From the NCBI GenBank assembly GCA_030745755.1, contig JASLOA010000027.1, positions 186,001 to 250,000 of the forward strand: a stretch of 64,000 bases of DNA, written 5' to 3'. Positions 43,713-52,435 of the stretch are shown here, one piece after another; position 1 is the first letter of the stretch; each line of letters begins with the position of its first letter. Source of the DNA: Kiritimatiellia bacterium (GTDB taxonomy: Bacteria; Verrucomicrobiota; Kiritimatiellia; UBA8416; JABMPJ01). The translations under genes and the position numbers were made by a program. The notes under the pieces are model-generated. The model had not been told where the DNA came from, did no database searches, and saw only the letters and a program-made list of their open reading frames with translations.

Positions 43713-45391
43713 GAATCGCGTAACGGCACGATCTGGTTGAACACCGGCGCACCCTCAGACGAGTCCTTCGGATCAGAGAAGAAGTACCCTTTCCGCTCAA
43801 ACTGGCAACGCGACCCCGGCGCCATCTCGAGGATGGCCGGTTCCACCTTTGCTTGCACGGTCCTAAGTGAGTCGGGATTCAGGTTGTCTTTGAAATCGGC
43901 ACTTGTCGCGGCGTAGCCCGGCGAAGCAGACGAAGCCGGACGCTCGACGGAGAACAGGCGGTCGTAAAGCCGCACATCCGCCTCTCCGCCCCTGGTGGCG
44001 CAGACCCAGTGGATCGTGCCCTTGACGCGTCGTCCGTCCGGTGCATCCCCGCCGCGCGTATCGGGGTCGTACGTGCAGTGGACTTCTTTGATCTCGCCCG
44101 TGGTCTCATCTTTGACCACGCCCGTGCAGGTTACGAAGTAGGCATAGCGCAGACGTACCTCGCGACCGGGGGTCAGGCGGTGGTACTTGCGGTTGGCCTC
44201 CTCCCGGAAATCCTCCCGCTCGATCCACAGCTCGCGCGAGAAGGGAACCGTACGCGTGCCGGCCGATTCGTCCTCGGGATTGTTGATGGCTTCAAGCTCC
44301 TCAACCTGGTCTTCCGGATAGTTGTCGATCACCAGCTTGATCGGATCAAGCACGGCCATCACACGGTTGGCGGTCTGGTTGAGCTCGTCCTTGATGTGGT
44401 GTTCGAGCAGGGAGATGTCGGTCAGGCTTTCAACCTTCGTGATGCCCACGCCGCGGCAGAAGCGGCGGATCGAGTCGGGCGTGTAGCCACGGCGACGCAG
44501 CCCGCACAGGGTCGGCATGCGGGGGTCGTCCCAGCCGGACACGTAATTACCTTCAACCAGCTCCAGCAACTTGCGCTTGCTCATCACCGTATAGGTCAGA
44601 TTCAGGCGCGAAAACTCGGTCTGTTCGGGCCGATAGACTTCACAGGCCTCCAGCAGCCAGTCATAGAGCGGGCGGTGTACCTCGAACTCGAGGGTGCAGA
44701 GCGAATGCGTCACGCGCTCGATCGAGTCTTCCAGTCCGTGTGCGAAATCGTAGGTGGGGTAGATGCACCACGTGTCGCCGGTGCGATGATGCGTGGCGTG
44801 CTTGATGCGGTAAAGCGCCGGATCGCGCATGTGCAGGTTGGGTGAAGCCATGTCGATCTTCGCGCGCAGCACGGTGCTGCCGTCCTCGAATTCGCCCGCG
44901 CGCATACGTTCAAACAGGTCCAGGTTCTCCTCGACCGAACGGTCCCGTCCCGGCGGCAGCTTCCCCGGCCGGGTCGGCACCCCGCGATACTCTTTGAACG
45001 CGTCCACACTCAAGTCGCAGACATAGGCCTTGCCGTCGCGGATCATCTTCAGTGCGCACTCAACCATCTGCTCGAAGTAGTCCGAGGCGTAGTAGAGGTG
45101 TTCGCCCCAGTCGAAACCGAGCCAGCGGACATCCTCCATAATAGAGTCGACATACTCGACATCCTCTTTCTCCGGGTTCGTATCGTCGAAACGGAGGTGA
45201 CACTCGCCGCTGTTCTCCTCGGCAATCCCGAAATCCAGACAGATCGCCTTGGCGTGCCCGATATGCAGATAGCCGTTCGGCTCAGGCGGGAAACGCGTCA
45301 CTACACGCCCATCATACTTCCCGCTCTGCAGATCATCCGCCACCTTGTCGCGAATGAAGTCGCTCAATGGTCCATCATCAGCCTTGGACAT
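43691..45391 (-). CDS. glnS: Glutaminyl-tRNA synthetase
   Basis: A 566-residue class Ic synthetase. The HIGH-type motif is [18 protein letters not shown] and the KMSKS motif is [26 protein letters not shown] near the start and [11 protein letters not shown] are typical of GlnRS rather than GluRS. It charges tRNA-Gln directly, so this organism does not depend only on the GatCAB route. GltX is upstream on the same strand, separated by family A repeats. Confidence 0.94.
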   Translation of the reverse strand: MSKADDGPLSDFIRDKVADDLQSGKYDGRVVTRFPPEPNGYLHIGHAKAICLDFGIAEENSGECHLRFDDTNPEKEDVEYVDSIMEDVRWLGFDWGEHLYYASDYFEQMVECALKMIRDGKAYVCDLSVDAFKEYRGVPTRPGKLPPGRDRSVEENLDLFERMRAGEFEDGSTVLRAKIDMASPNLHMRDPALYRIKHATHHRTGDTWCIYPTYDFAHGLEDSIERVTHSLCTLEFEVHRPLYDWLLEACEVYRPEQTEFSRLNLTYTVMSKRKLLELVEGNYVSGWDDPRMPTLCGLRRRGYTPDSIRRFCRGVGITKVESLTDISLLEHHIKDELNQTANRVMAVLDPIKLVIDNYPEDQVEELEAINNPEDESAGTRTVPFSRELWIEREDFREEANRKYHRLTPGREVRLRYAYFVTCTGVVKDETTGEIKEVHCTYDPDTRGGDAPDGRRVKGTIHWVCATRGGEADVRLYDRLFSVERPASSASPGYAATSADFKDNLNPDSLRTVQAKVEPAILEMAPGSRCQFERKGYFFSDPKDSSEGAPVFNQIVPLRDSWRKRTK

Positions 45392-45428
45392 GTTGTTCGT
45401 CTCCGCTCTCTGTCTTTTCTCGACGTCT

Positions 45429-45590
45429 CCCCGGCGATTCTCGCCGGGCTATGATGTTCAACCCCGTTGGGGTTGCTCTCTCCCGCAAGGGGTGCACCGT
45501 CATAGCTGCATGCTGTTCAGCCCCGTTGGGGTTGCTCTCTCCCGCACCCCAAAGGGGTGCCCCATCATAGCCCAGGCAGAATGCCTGGGG
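45429..45590. repeat. Family A repeat, copy 3 (tandem compound)
   Basis: Begins with hairpin CCCGGCGATTCTCGCCGGG and CTATGATG, then two near-identical internal blocks (CCCCGTTGGGGTTGCTCTCT, then CCCGCA), CACCCCAAAGGGGTG, and ends with CATCATAG and hairpin CCCAGGCAGAATGCCTGGG. It lies between gltX and glnS. The duplicated middle block shows local amplification. Confidence 0.87.
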
Positions 45591-45614
45591 CAACTGGATG
45601 CATCACTATGCCGG

Positions 45615-47210
45615 TTACTCTCCCTCGCCGCACAGATTCTCAATAGCATAATCCAACCGCGCCAACGACCGCTCTCTTCCCAGAAGCACCATGGTCTCGT
45701 ACAGCCCCGCGCCGACCATGGTCGCGGTCACCGCCACGCGGATCGGCTGGTTCAGCTTGCCTTCCTTAATATCGTGTGCGCGCTCAATCGCGTGAATGGC
45801 GGCTTCGAGCGGGGCTTCTTCGAAGTCGGTGGAATCCAGTGCGGCGCGCAGCTCTGACAGCATCTCCTGCACGCCCTCCTTCTGCAAGAACTTGCGCACG
45901 CCCTTGGGATCATACTCCAGTTCGTCCGAGAAGAAATAGGTCCACACAGCCACGTCCGGGTAGAGTTGTGTGCGCGACTGCATCAGTTCACAGACACTGC
46001 GGAACAGCTCTTCATTCACACCGCGACCCCAATCATGCTCCGCCAGGGCCTCGCGTGCGCCTTCCATGAAGGTGTCGAGCGGCAGCTCGGCCAGGTACTG
46101 ACCATTCATGTGCGCCAGCTTCTTCAGGTCCATCTGCGAGGGCGCGCTGCGCACACGCTGGAGCGTGAAGGCCGCCACCAGCTCCTCGCGCGATAGCTTC
46201 TCGCGATCGTCCCCGGGCGCCCAGCCCAGCAGCGTCAGGTAGTTGAACAGCGCATCCGGATCGAAACCGCGGGTCCTGAAGTCGCCCACGTAGGCATCCC
46301 CGTCGCGCTTGCTGTAGGGCTTGCCCTGCGCGTTGACGATCATGGGCAGGTGCGCATAGGCGGGAGGCTTCTGGTCCATCGCATCATAGAGCAGGATATG
46401 CCGGAACGTGTTCTCGACGTGGTCGTCGCCGCGGATGATATGCGTAATCTCCTGCACGATATCGTCACACACATTCGCCAGGTGAAATACCGGCGCGCCG
46501 GTGCTGCGTACGATCACCAGGTCCTTGATGCCGTCGAGCGGCTTGGTCATGCGGCCTTTAACGAGATCCTCGAAGACCACCTGCCGCCGCTGGAACTCCA
46601 TGCGCACCACGTGCTCGACCGTGAACTCCGCTTTGCCGGCCAGTACCGTTTCGGGTGAGGCCAGCTCGTAGAGACATACATCGTTGGCATCATAAAGGCG
46701 TAAGCCGCTGAAGCCTGCGAGGCAGCCGCTCTCTTCGATTGCCTTGCCCTTCTTGCTGACGAGCGCGTATTTCACCCCGGCATGGCTGACGGTGACAGGC
46801 ACCTCCGGGTGGACATCCAGTTTAGCCGGCCCCACCTTCTCATAGGCCTTGGAGTCCCACGGCATGCGGAAACAGACCGCTTCGCCCTTGTTGTCCGCGC
46901 CAGCCAGCGCATAGGCAGCGCCTGAAGCTTCCAGCTCCCCGGCTGCGGCCAGGTGGGCGGCCCGCCGCTGAGACTGGTACATCACCTCGCCATCGACATC
47001 CAGCTTCAGCCACGCCATCGCCTCGCGCAGCGTCGCCTTCGCCTCATCCGTCGACCGCTCCAGGTCCGTATCCTCTACCCGCAGCAGAAACTCCCCGCCC
47101 GTATGCCGCGCATACAGCCAGTTGAAAATCGCCGCCCGGATGTTGCCGATATGGACATGTCCCGTAGGACTCGGTGCAAATCTAACCCGTACCGCTTTAG
47201 TCTCAATCAT
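45615..47210 (-). CDS. gltX: Glutamyl-tRNA synthetase with atypical acceptor-domain insertion
   Basis: A 531-residue GluRS. RFAPSPTGHVHIGNIRAAIF is at the start, RVEDTDLERS follows, and the KMSKS-type motif is YSKRDGDAYV. The anticodon-binding domain is helical at the end. Between the strand CFRMPWDS (about residue 113-120) and VVFEDLVKGRM (211-221), where family members have a few residues, there are about 85 extra ones. The usual helical segment just before is correspondingly short. The enzyme charges tRNA-Glu. The reading frame is continuous, so the change is part of the protein. Confidence 0.92.
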   Translation of the reverse strand: MIETKAVRVRFAPSPTGHVHIGNIRAAIFNWLYARHTGGEFLLRVEDTDLERSTDEAKATLREAMAWLKLDVDGEVMYQSQRRAAHLAAAGELEASGAAYALAGADNKGEAVCFRMPWDSKAYEKVGPAKLDVHPEVPVTVSHAGVKYALVSKKGKAIEESGCLAGFSGLRLYDANDVCLYELASPETVLAGKAEFTVEHVVRMEFQRRQVVFEDLVKGRMTKPLDGIKDLVIVRSTGAPVFHLANVCDDIVQEITHIIRGDDHVENTFRHILLYDAMDQKPPAYAHLPMIVNAQGKPYSKRDGDAYVGDFRTRGFDPDALFNYLTLLGWAPGDDREKLSREELVAAFTLQRVRSAPSQMDLKKLAHMNGQYLAELPLDTFMEGAREALAEHDWGRGVNEELFRSVCELMQSRTQLYPDVAVWTYFFSDELEYDPKGVRKFLQKEGVQEMLSELRAALDSTDFEEAPLEAAIHAIERAHDIKEGKLNQPIRVAVTATMVGAGLYETMVLLGRERSLARLDYAIENLCGEGE

Positions 47211-47300
47211 CTCAATACCCTCAAAAAACGTCGGAATCTACCATCCCACGCGGTAAAGGGACAGCACGAAGAGAGGGGGGATCGCGGAATCCGCCCCAAT

Positions 47301-47640
47301 CCTGGGGTTTCACCCCAGGCTATGATGTTGCACCCCGTTGGGGTGCGGAGCGCGAAGGGCTCGATTTGGTCCCAGCGATTCTCGCTGGGCTATGATGGTG
47401 GACCCCTTTGGGGTCCTGAAGAGGTCGGGGCGGCATCCCGTTCGGGTGCGGGGAAGGATTTCATTGCGGACAGCCAGAGTTCCGGCTACCGTTCGGAAGA
47501 ATCAGGCACCCCAACGGGGTGCAACATCACAGCCCAGGCAGAATGCCTGGGATTCGGAAACGTGCCAGAAAAGCAAACCAGCACCCCAACGGGGTGCCCC
47601 ATCATAGCCCAGGCAGAATGCCTGGGACTCGGGTGAAACC
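47301..47640. repeat. Family A repeat cluster upstream of the transposase
   Basis: The 445 bases between gltX and tnpA hold no gene. They contain CCTGGGGTTTCACCCCAGG-CTATGATG, CACCCCGTTGGGGTG, CCCAGCGATTCTCGCTGGG-CTATGATG, GACCCCTTTGGGGTC, a diverged middle part, and two units of CACCCCAACGGGGTG with CATCACAG or CATCATAG and hairpin CCCAGGCAGAATGCCTGGG. Four foot-plus-hairpin units in both orientations lie before the transposase start. Confidence 0.88.
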
Positions 47641-47655
47641 CGAGGAAAGGCCCCC

Positions 47656-48126
47656 ATGCCCCAATCTCTCTCCCGCGCCGCCCTCCATCTCACCTTCAGC
47701 ACCCAGGACCGTCGCAAGACCTTTGTCATGCAGGAGATGCGCGATGCCACTGCCGCCTACATCACCGGCGTTCTCAAGAACCGCGGCTGCCCGGTTATGC
47801 GCATTGCCGTGGCCTCCGAACACATCCACATCCTCTTCCTCCTCTCCCGCACCGAAACCATCGCCGACACGGTGGCTGCCGCCAAGCGCGAGAGCAGCGG
47901 CTGGATCGTGAAGCAGGAGTGGGCGCGCATGAACCCCAGCTTCGCCCAGTTTCACTGGCAGAAAGGGTATGCCATCTTCTCAGTCAGTAGCTCAAAGATC
48001 GATGATGTGTCCACCTACATCGAGAACCAGATGGAGCACCACAAACGGGTCACCTTCCAAGACGAATACCGGGCCTTTCTCAAACGGCACGAAGTGGATT
48101 TCGATGAGAAGTATGTCTGGGAATAG
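47656..48126 (+). CDS. tnpA: IS200/IS605-like Y1 transposase (RAYT-type context)
   Basis: A 156-residue HUH endonuclease. The metal-binding histidines are in SEHIHILFLL (HxH), and the catalytic tyrosine in STYIENQMEHH. The ending FQDEYRAFLKRHEVDFDEKY is typical of the single-gene TnpA proteins common in PVC and related bacteria. Y1 transposases cut single-stranded DNA at a tetranucleotide beside a hairpin. It appears intact. AGGAAAGG precedes the ATG. Palindromic family A units lie on both sides in inverted orientation, as for REP-associated tyrosine transposases. No tnpB partner is present. Confidence 0.88.
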   Translation: MPQSLSRAALHLTFSTQDRRKTFVMQEMRDATAAYITGVLKNRGCPVMRIAVASEHIHILFLLSRTETIADTVAAAKRESSGWIVKQEWARMNPSFAQFHWQKGYAIFSVSSSKIDDVSTYIENQMEHHKRVTFQDEYRAFLKRHEVDFDEKYVWE

Positions 48127-48159
48127 AGGGAAGCGGCGCGTCTCAGGGCTGCGCCCTGA

Positions 48160-48281
48160 CCCGGCGATTCTCGCCGGGCTATGATGTTGAACCCCGTTGG
48201 GGTCCGGAGAAGATCGCCTTGCCATCCCATTCCCCGACCCCATCGGGGTGCCCCATCATAGCCCAGGCAGAATGCCTGGGG
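48160..48281. repeat. Family A repeat downstream of the transposase
   Basis: CCCGGCGATTCTCGCCGGG-CTATGATG, ACCCCGTTGGGGT, then ACCCCATCGGGGT, CATCATAG and hairpin CCCAGGCAGAATGCCTGGG. It starts 34 bases after the transposase stop and also extends an open frame into the symporter gene, which should not be taken as coding. Confidence 0.88.
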
Positions 48282-48356
48282 CTCCACCGCTCGCCACGCT
48301 ATTCCCTTCCTCTGTCCATTAACGTCTCGACAACGGCGTGCGTGCTGCGCAGGCTA

Positions 48357-49808
48357 ATGCGCATGGATGCTGGGATTACCATAGGGGTGGTATTTGCGCT
48401 GTATGTGGTGGCCATGCTTGGGATAGGGCTGGCGGGGTTTCGGCGGACGAATACGTTGGAGGACTACTTGCTGGCGGGACGGGGGCTGGGGCCGTTTGTG
48501 GCAGCGTTGAGTGCTTGTGCGTCGGACATGAGCGGCTGGTTGCTGATGGGGTTGCCCGGCGCCATTTTTGCAGCAGGGCTGGGCCAGGTCTGGATTGGGG
48601 TGGGACTGCTCGTGGGCAGCTACCTCAACTGGTTGCTTGTGGCGGGTCCGCTGCGGAGAGAGAGTGCCCGACTCGGGGCCCTCACGATCTCGGGCTATTT
48701 CGAAAAGCGCTTCCCCTCCCGTACGCGCAGTCTGCGCCTTGTGACGGCGATTGTCATTCTCGCCTTCTTTCTTATCTATACGGCTGCCGGCCTGGTCGCG
48801 GGTGGCAAGCTCTTCGAAGGTGTGTTCGGGCTGGATTACCGGCTGGCGGTACTGGTCGGGGCGGTGGCCATCATCGTCTACACGGCAATGGGAGGCTTTA
48901 TTGCCGTCTGCTGGACCGATGCCGTGCAGGGCGTCCTCATGATCGGCGCACTGGTGGCGGTGCCGCTTCTCGCCATCTCCGCGGCCGGTGGCGGCATGGC
49001 ATGGATAGACAGCGTGCGTGCGGCTTCGCCTGCCTCGCTGAGCTGGTTAGGCGGCGAGGATGCGCGCATCGGCCCCATGGGGTTGATCAGCACGCTGGGG
49101 TGGGGCCTGGGCTACTTTGGGATGCCCCATATCATCATCCGTTTCATGGCGATCAGGTCGGAAGCGGAAGTCAAGCGGGCCCGCCGCATCGCGCTCTCCT
49201 GGACGTCCCTTTCGCTGATGGCCGCGGTCCTGGTGGGGCTCTGCGGTCTGGCCCGGTTCGGGGCGGACGGGATTGAAGATGGCGAGAAGGTGTTCATCCA
49301 CCTGATCCAGGCTCTGTTTCACCCGATCCCGGCAGGCATCTGCCTGGCCGCCATCCTGGCGGCCATCATGAGTACGGCCGACTCACAGCTCCTGGTCTGT
49401 ACATCGGTCATCACGGAGGATATCTACCGCACCTATCTTGACCGCGATGCCACTGAATCGGAGCTGGTGCGCGTCGGTCGTATCTCGGTGGTGGTGATCG
49501 CCGCGTTGGCCTGCACGCTGGCGCTTGATCCGAACACGCGTGTCATGGGGCTGGTCTCCTATGCGTGGGCCGGTTTCGGGGCGGCGTTCGGGCCTGCCAT
49601 TCTGCTGAGCCTCTACTGGTCCGCCATGACACCGCGCGGCGCGCTGGCCGGTATCGTGGGCGGGGGCGCGACGGTTGTGGCATGGCGCAACCTATCGGGC
49701 GGCCTGTTCGACCTGTACGAAATCTTCCCCGGGTTTGTGATATCGACGGTTCTGATCCTGGTGGTATCGTGCGTCGGGAGAGAGAATAGGGTGCTGTCAA
49801 AAGAGTAA
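48357..49808 (+). CDS. Sodium/solute symporter (PutP-like, SSS family)
   Basis: A 483-residue inner-membrane transporter with about 13 hydrophobic segments. ALSACASDMSGWLLMGLPGA and FGMPHIIIRFMAI are signature regions of the PutP/SSS family, with LAAILAAIMSTADSQLLVC containing the sodium-site residues. It imports proline or another small solute with Na+. The start is set at MRMDAG (48357), since upstream in-frame codons belong to a family A repeat. Identity as the proline carrier is likely but unproven. Confidence 0.87.
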   Translation: MRMDAGITIGVVFALYVVAMLGIGLAGFRRTNTLEDYLLAGRGLGPFVAALSACASDMSGWLLMGLPGAIFAAGLGQVWIGVGLLVGSYLNWLLVAGPLRRESARLGALTISGYFEKRFPSRTRSLRLVTAIVILAFFLIYTAAGLVAGGKLFEGVFGLDYRLAVLVGAVAIIVYTAMGGFIAVCWTDAVQGVLMIGALVAVPLLAISAAGGGMAWIDSVRAASPASLSWLGGEDARIGPMGLISTLGWGLGYFGMPHIIIRFMAIRSEAEVKRARRIALSWTSLSLMAAVLVGLCGLARFGADGIEDGEKVFIHLIQALFHPIPAGICLAAILAAIMSTADSQLLVCTSVITEDIYRTYLDRDATESELVRVGRISVVVIAALACTLALDPNTRVMGLVSYAWAGFGAAFGPAILLSLYWSAMTPRGALAGIVGGGATVVAWRNLSGGLFDLYEIFPGFVISTVLILVVSCVGRENRVLSKE

Positions 49809-49827
49809 TGAAAACGGATGAAGCGGG

Positions 49828-49905
49828 GAGCGGTGGACGATAGCGGGCGACGAGAGCGGATTACGCGTAGTGAGAATCTCAATCGTCCACCGCTCTCGTC
49901 GCCCG
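49828..49905. terminator. Two competing inverted repeats after the symporter gene
   Basis: GAGCGGTGGACGAT (49828-49841) pairs with ATCGTCCACCGCTC (49882-49895), and CGGGCGACGAGAGCGG (49844-49859) pairs with CCGCTCTCGTCGCCCG (49890-49905). Both are perfect but share CCGCTC, so the two stems exclude each other. The spot, 20 bases after a stop codon, suggests a terminator or attenuator-like switch, though no T-run is seen. In the rest of the 312-base gap up to 50120 I see nothing else. Confidence 0.5.
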
Positions 49906-50120
49906 TTCTCGTAGGCCGAAATGGACTGGAAAACTGGCGAGAAGGCTTCGAAGAAGCTGGGGCCTTGCAAAGAGAGAAGATAGCCAAGAAAATGTCCTGC
50001 TAGCTTTGACATTACCGAGAATAGGGCAGAGGGAAGAGGAATAGAGATCGGCTATGCCCTTGCTTGTCCTGCGGATGCCTGTCGCTTGCCATGCCATACA
50101 ACGCAGCGTATTCTGTTGTC

Positions 50121-50621
50121 ATGTCTGATCGTCCCGCTGATCTCAACATTGTTCTCGTCGCACCCGAGATTCCGCATAACACGGGAGCGGTCGGGCGGCT
50201 GTGTGTATGTCTTGGTGCGCGGCTGCACCTGATCCGACCACTGGGGTTTGCCCTGACGGAGAACCGGGTGCGCCGTGCGGGGATGGATTACTGGCAGCAT
50301 GTTGATCTGACCGTGCACGATAGCTGGGAGGCCTACCTGGAGACCGAGCAGCCGACCCAGCTCCTCTTCTCCAGTACGCGCGGGATGAAGACCTGTTTCG
50401 ATTGCAGTGTCCGCGCGGGGTGTGCCCTGGTGTTTGGCAACGAGTCGAGTGGCTTGCCCCCGGAACTCTACACGCGTTATGCCGAGCATCTCTACCGTGT
50501 GCCCATGCCCGGGCCTCACGCGCGCAGCCTCAACCTTTCGCTCTCCGTCTCGGCTTTTGCGTACGAAGCCTATCGCCAGTTGACCGGCTCTATGCCCGGA
50601 AAGTACCCGCATGTTGCGTAG
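50121..50621 (+). CDS. trmL: tRNA (cytidine(34)-2'-O)-methyltransferase TrmL
   Basis: A 166-residue SPOUT methyltransferase. NIVLVAPEIPHNTGAVGRLC at the start, RPLGFALTENRVRRAGMDYW, LVFGNESSGLPPELY and VPMPGPHARSLNLSLSVSAF (the knot) match TrmL. It methylates the wobble ribose of certain Leu tRNAs. The ATG at 50121 starts right at the family N-terminus; upstream in-frame starts add an unrelated tail. Confidence 0.92.
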   Translation: MSDRPADLNIVLVAPEIPHNTGAVGRLCVCLGARLHLIRPLGFALTENRVRRAGMDYWQHVDLTVHDSWEAYLETEQPTQLLFSSTRGMKTCFDCSVRAGCALVFGNESSGLPPELYTRYAEHLYRVPMPGPHARSLNLSLSVSAFAYEAYRQLTGSMPGKYPHVA

Positions 50622-50693
50622 CGTCTGCCTATCGGCTACAGTGGTCGCCATGCAGCAGGGCGTATCGATCTACCGAGAAAAGGGGTAAGCAAC

Positions 50694-50837
50694 ATGTCGG
50701 AAATACTGCAGGGCATAGCCGTACTGGTCATTGTGTTCTTCATGGTCATTATTCTGGGACTCCAGGTACAGATTTCTTCGGCATCGAGAAAGCTGGACGA
50801 AATCCTGACGAAGCTCGACAGTGCCAGACCGAAATGA
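50694..50837 (+). CDS. Small single-pass membrane protein (47 aa)
   Basis: ATG at 50694, preceded by AGGGG at good distance, opens 47 codons: MSEILQGIAVLVIVFFMVII and on. Residues about 7-24 form one membrane helix, and the rest (SSASRKLDEILTKLDSA) is an amphipathic helix with heptad-like spacing. It lies between trmL and the cobalamin adenosyltransferase gene on the same strand. Codon-position pattern and the ribosome-binding site make it plausible as a real gene. Function is unknown. Confidence 0.6.
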   Translation: MSEILQGIAVLVIVFFMVIILGLQVQISSASRKLDEILTKLDSARPK

Positions 50838-50904
50838 CGGCGGGCAATCGTGTGGGCGTTTGCCCTTGAGTCGCGGTGTGTGCAGCCGGTAGGGTTCGAG
50901 CACT

Positions 50905-51465
50905 ATGGCAAAGGGACGCATCTATACCAAGGGCGGCGACGGCGGCGACACCAGCCTGCTGGGCGGCGAACGTGTGCGCAAGGATAGCCTGCGTACGGAG
51001 ACCTATGGCACGGTTGATGAACTGAACTCCTGGCTCGGGGTCGTGGCGACGGAGCTTGTCGACGGGGATCTGGCCGGGGAAATGCAGGCAATTCAGGCGC
51101 GACTGTTTGAGGCAGGTTCCCGGTTGGCGTGTCCGGCACATCAGACAGAGGCATATAAACTCACGTGGCCGGGTGAGGCGGAAGTGGGTGAGCTGGAGGC
51201 CGCGATCGACCGCATGCTCGATGTGCTGCCGGAACGGAAGGGCTTTACGCTGCCGGGCGGCAGCCGGGCGGCGGCGTTCACCCACGTGGCCCGTACGACC
51301 TGTCGGCGGGCAGAGCGGCGGCTTGTTGCGCTGCAGGCAGAGGTCGACGATCCGGATCTGAGGGACATTCAGATCTATCTCAACCGCCTTTCAGACTACC
51401 TCTACGCACTCGCCCGAATGTGCAATCACCTGGATGGGGTGGCAGACATTCCGTGGAAGCGCTAG
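50905..51465 (+). CDS. PduO-type cob(I)alamin adenosyltransferase
   Basis: A 186-residue ATP:cob(I)alamin adenosyltransferase of the PduO/MMAB type. GRIYTKGGDGGDTSLLGGERV with K and D positions for ATP, YGTVDELNSWLG, LPGGSRAAAFTHVARTTCRR and LNRLSDYLYALAR are signature stretches. It makes adenosylcobalamin, needed by the class II ribonucleotide reductase encoded at 39.2-42.1 kb. No other B12 genes are in the window. Confidence 0.93.
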   Translation: MAKGRIYTKGGDGGDTSLLGGERVRKDSLRTETYGTVDELNSWLGVVATELVDGDLAGEMQAIQARLFEAGSRLACPAHQTEAYKLTWPGEAEVGELEAAIDRMLDVLPERKGFTLPGGSRAAAFTHVARTTCRRAERRLVALQAEVDDPDLRDIQIYLNRLSDYLYALARMCNHLDGVADIPWKR

Positions 51466-51498
51466 AGGCCAAGGCTGGCCTCGTCGGATTTTCCGACG
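51466..51498. terminator. Tandem hairpins between convergent genes
   Basis: AGGCC-AAGGCT-GGCCT (51466-51481) and CGTCGGA-TTT-TCCGACG (51482-51498) are perfect stems directly after the adenosyltransferase stop and before the stop of the convergent acpH gene. A two-way terminator is likely, although a T-run is lacking. Confidence 0.5.
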
Positions 51499-51516
51499 GC
51501 CCGAAAGGTTGAGTCT

Positions 51517-52110
51517 TCAGGGTCTGCCACAGCCCTGCTCTGCAGGTTGGTCCGACAGTGTGACCACTTCCTTTAAGGCCGGAAACAGTTCACTCAGATC
51601 CTCCTTGAAGGCTTCGTGATAGGCTTCCAGGAGTGGCATGGCCACTGTCAGGTCAACATCTCGGCGGCTGCGTTGCGAAAGGCGGTGAAGTGAGCGGCGA
51701 ATGCCCTCGGTGTGGGCATACGAGCTCAGCCAGGCGACGCTCTCCCAACGGGTGGAGAGATCTCCGGGCAGATGCAGGCGCTGGGACTGAAACCGACGGT
51801 CAATACCTGCGACAAAGCTGTCCAGCGAACCGGTGTCTCCGAAATCGTCAAAGTGCCTGGCGAGGAGGTGATCGTATAGAATGTCGATGGCTGCGCGCGC
51901 GTAGTGTCCCATTGTGGGTACAAGGCGTTGCGCGCTGCGTCGGAAGGCCGGATGCTCATTGGCCACGCGATCGATGCGGCGATGCAGAACCACTCCCTGG
52001 CGCAGGCGGGGAGGGAGACCATCCAGGGAGCGCACAAAGTCGCCCACGAGATTGCCGACCATGACCAGGTCATCGTCGGGTGAGAGCATGGCATGTGCCA
52101 GGTAGTTCAT
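51517..52110 (-). CDS. acpH: Acyl carrier protein phosphodiesterase AcpH-like
   Basis: A 197-residue DUF479 protein: MNYLAHAMLSPDDDLVMVGN, DFVRS, GVVLHRRIDRVANEHPAFRRS and YDHLLARHFDDF. The Asp/His residues are those of HD-like AcpH enzymes, which remove phosphopantetheine from acyl carrier protein. Length is normal. It is convergent with the cobalamin adenosyltransferase gene. Confidence 0.88.
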   Translation of the reverse strand: MNYLAHAMLSPDDDLVMVGNLVGDFVRSLDGLPPRLRQGVVLHRRIDRVANEHPAFRRSAQRLVPTMGHYARAAIDILYDHLLARHFDDFGDTGSLDSFVAGIDRRFQSQRLHLPGDLSTRWESVAWLSSYAHTEGIRRSLHRLSQRSRRDVDLTVAMPLLEAYHEAFKEDLSELFPALKEVVTLSDQPAEQGCGRP

Positions 52111-52167
52111 CGCTGCGCACAGAGTACCCGAATCGCAGTCCGCTGGCGATGGAAAGTGAGGGGGGAG

Positions 52168-52362
52168 TCAGTCGAGGAGGCGACTGCCCATGCGACGGGA
52201 AATGGTCCGACAGGTATAGGAGTGGATGAGCCGCTTGCGCATCCATCTTCGAACGGGGCGCGCGCCAAAGAAGCAGGAACACAGGAATCTCAATACACGT
52301 ACCAGAGCCATCACGGCTGCAAGAACACCTATTGCAAAAAGCAATCCAAACACAACTGGCAT
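52168..52362 (-). CDS. Small membrane protein (64 aa), tentative
   Basis: ATG at 52362 opens 64 codons: one strong membrane helix (VVFGLLFAIGVLAAVMALV) followed by a basic, Arg-rich tail. No family is recognised and the ribosome-binding site is weak. The frame extends upstream to 52407 without further hydrophobic sequence. It could be a real small protein or chance. Confidence 0.4.
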   Translation of the reverse strand: MPVVFGLLFAIGVLAAVMALVRVLRFLCSCFFGARPVRRWMRKRLIHSYTCRTISRRMGSRLLD

Positions 52363-52435
52363 AAGACCCACCCCTTCGCGCGCACAGAGTCGGGGCCGCA
52401 GGCCCATTCGGTCAATACGGGATAAGGCTGGACTT

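Noticed and set aside
47301-48281. Regular repeats near the transposase considered as a CRISPR array
   Set aside because: Units are palindromic, of unequal spacing and mixed orientation, with similar rather than unique spacers, and no cas gene is near.
48219-48356. Longer N-terminus for the symporter
   Set aside because: These in-frame codons are family A repeat sequence (peptide PSGCPIIAQAECLG, a common spurious string) and precede the family start.
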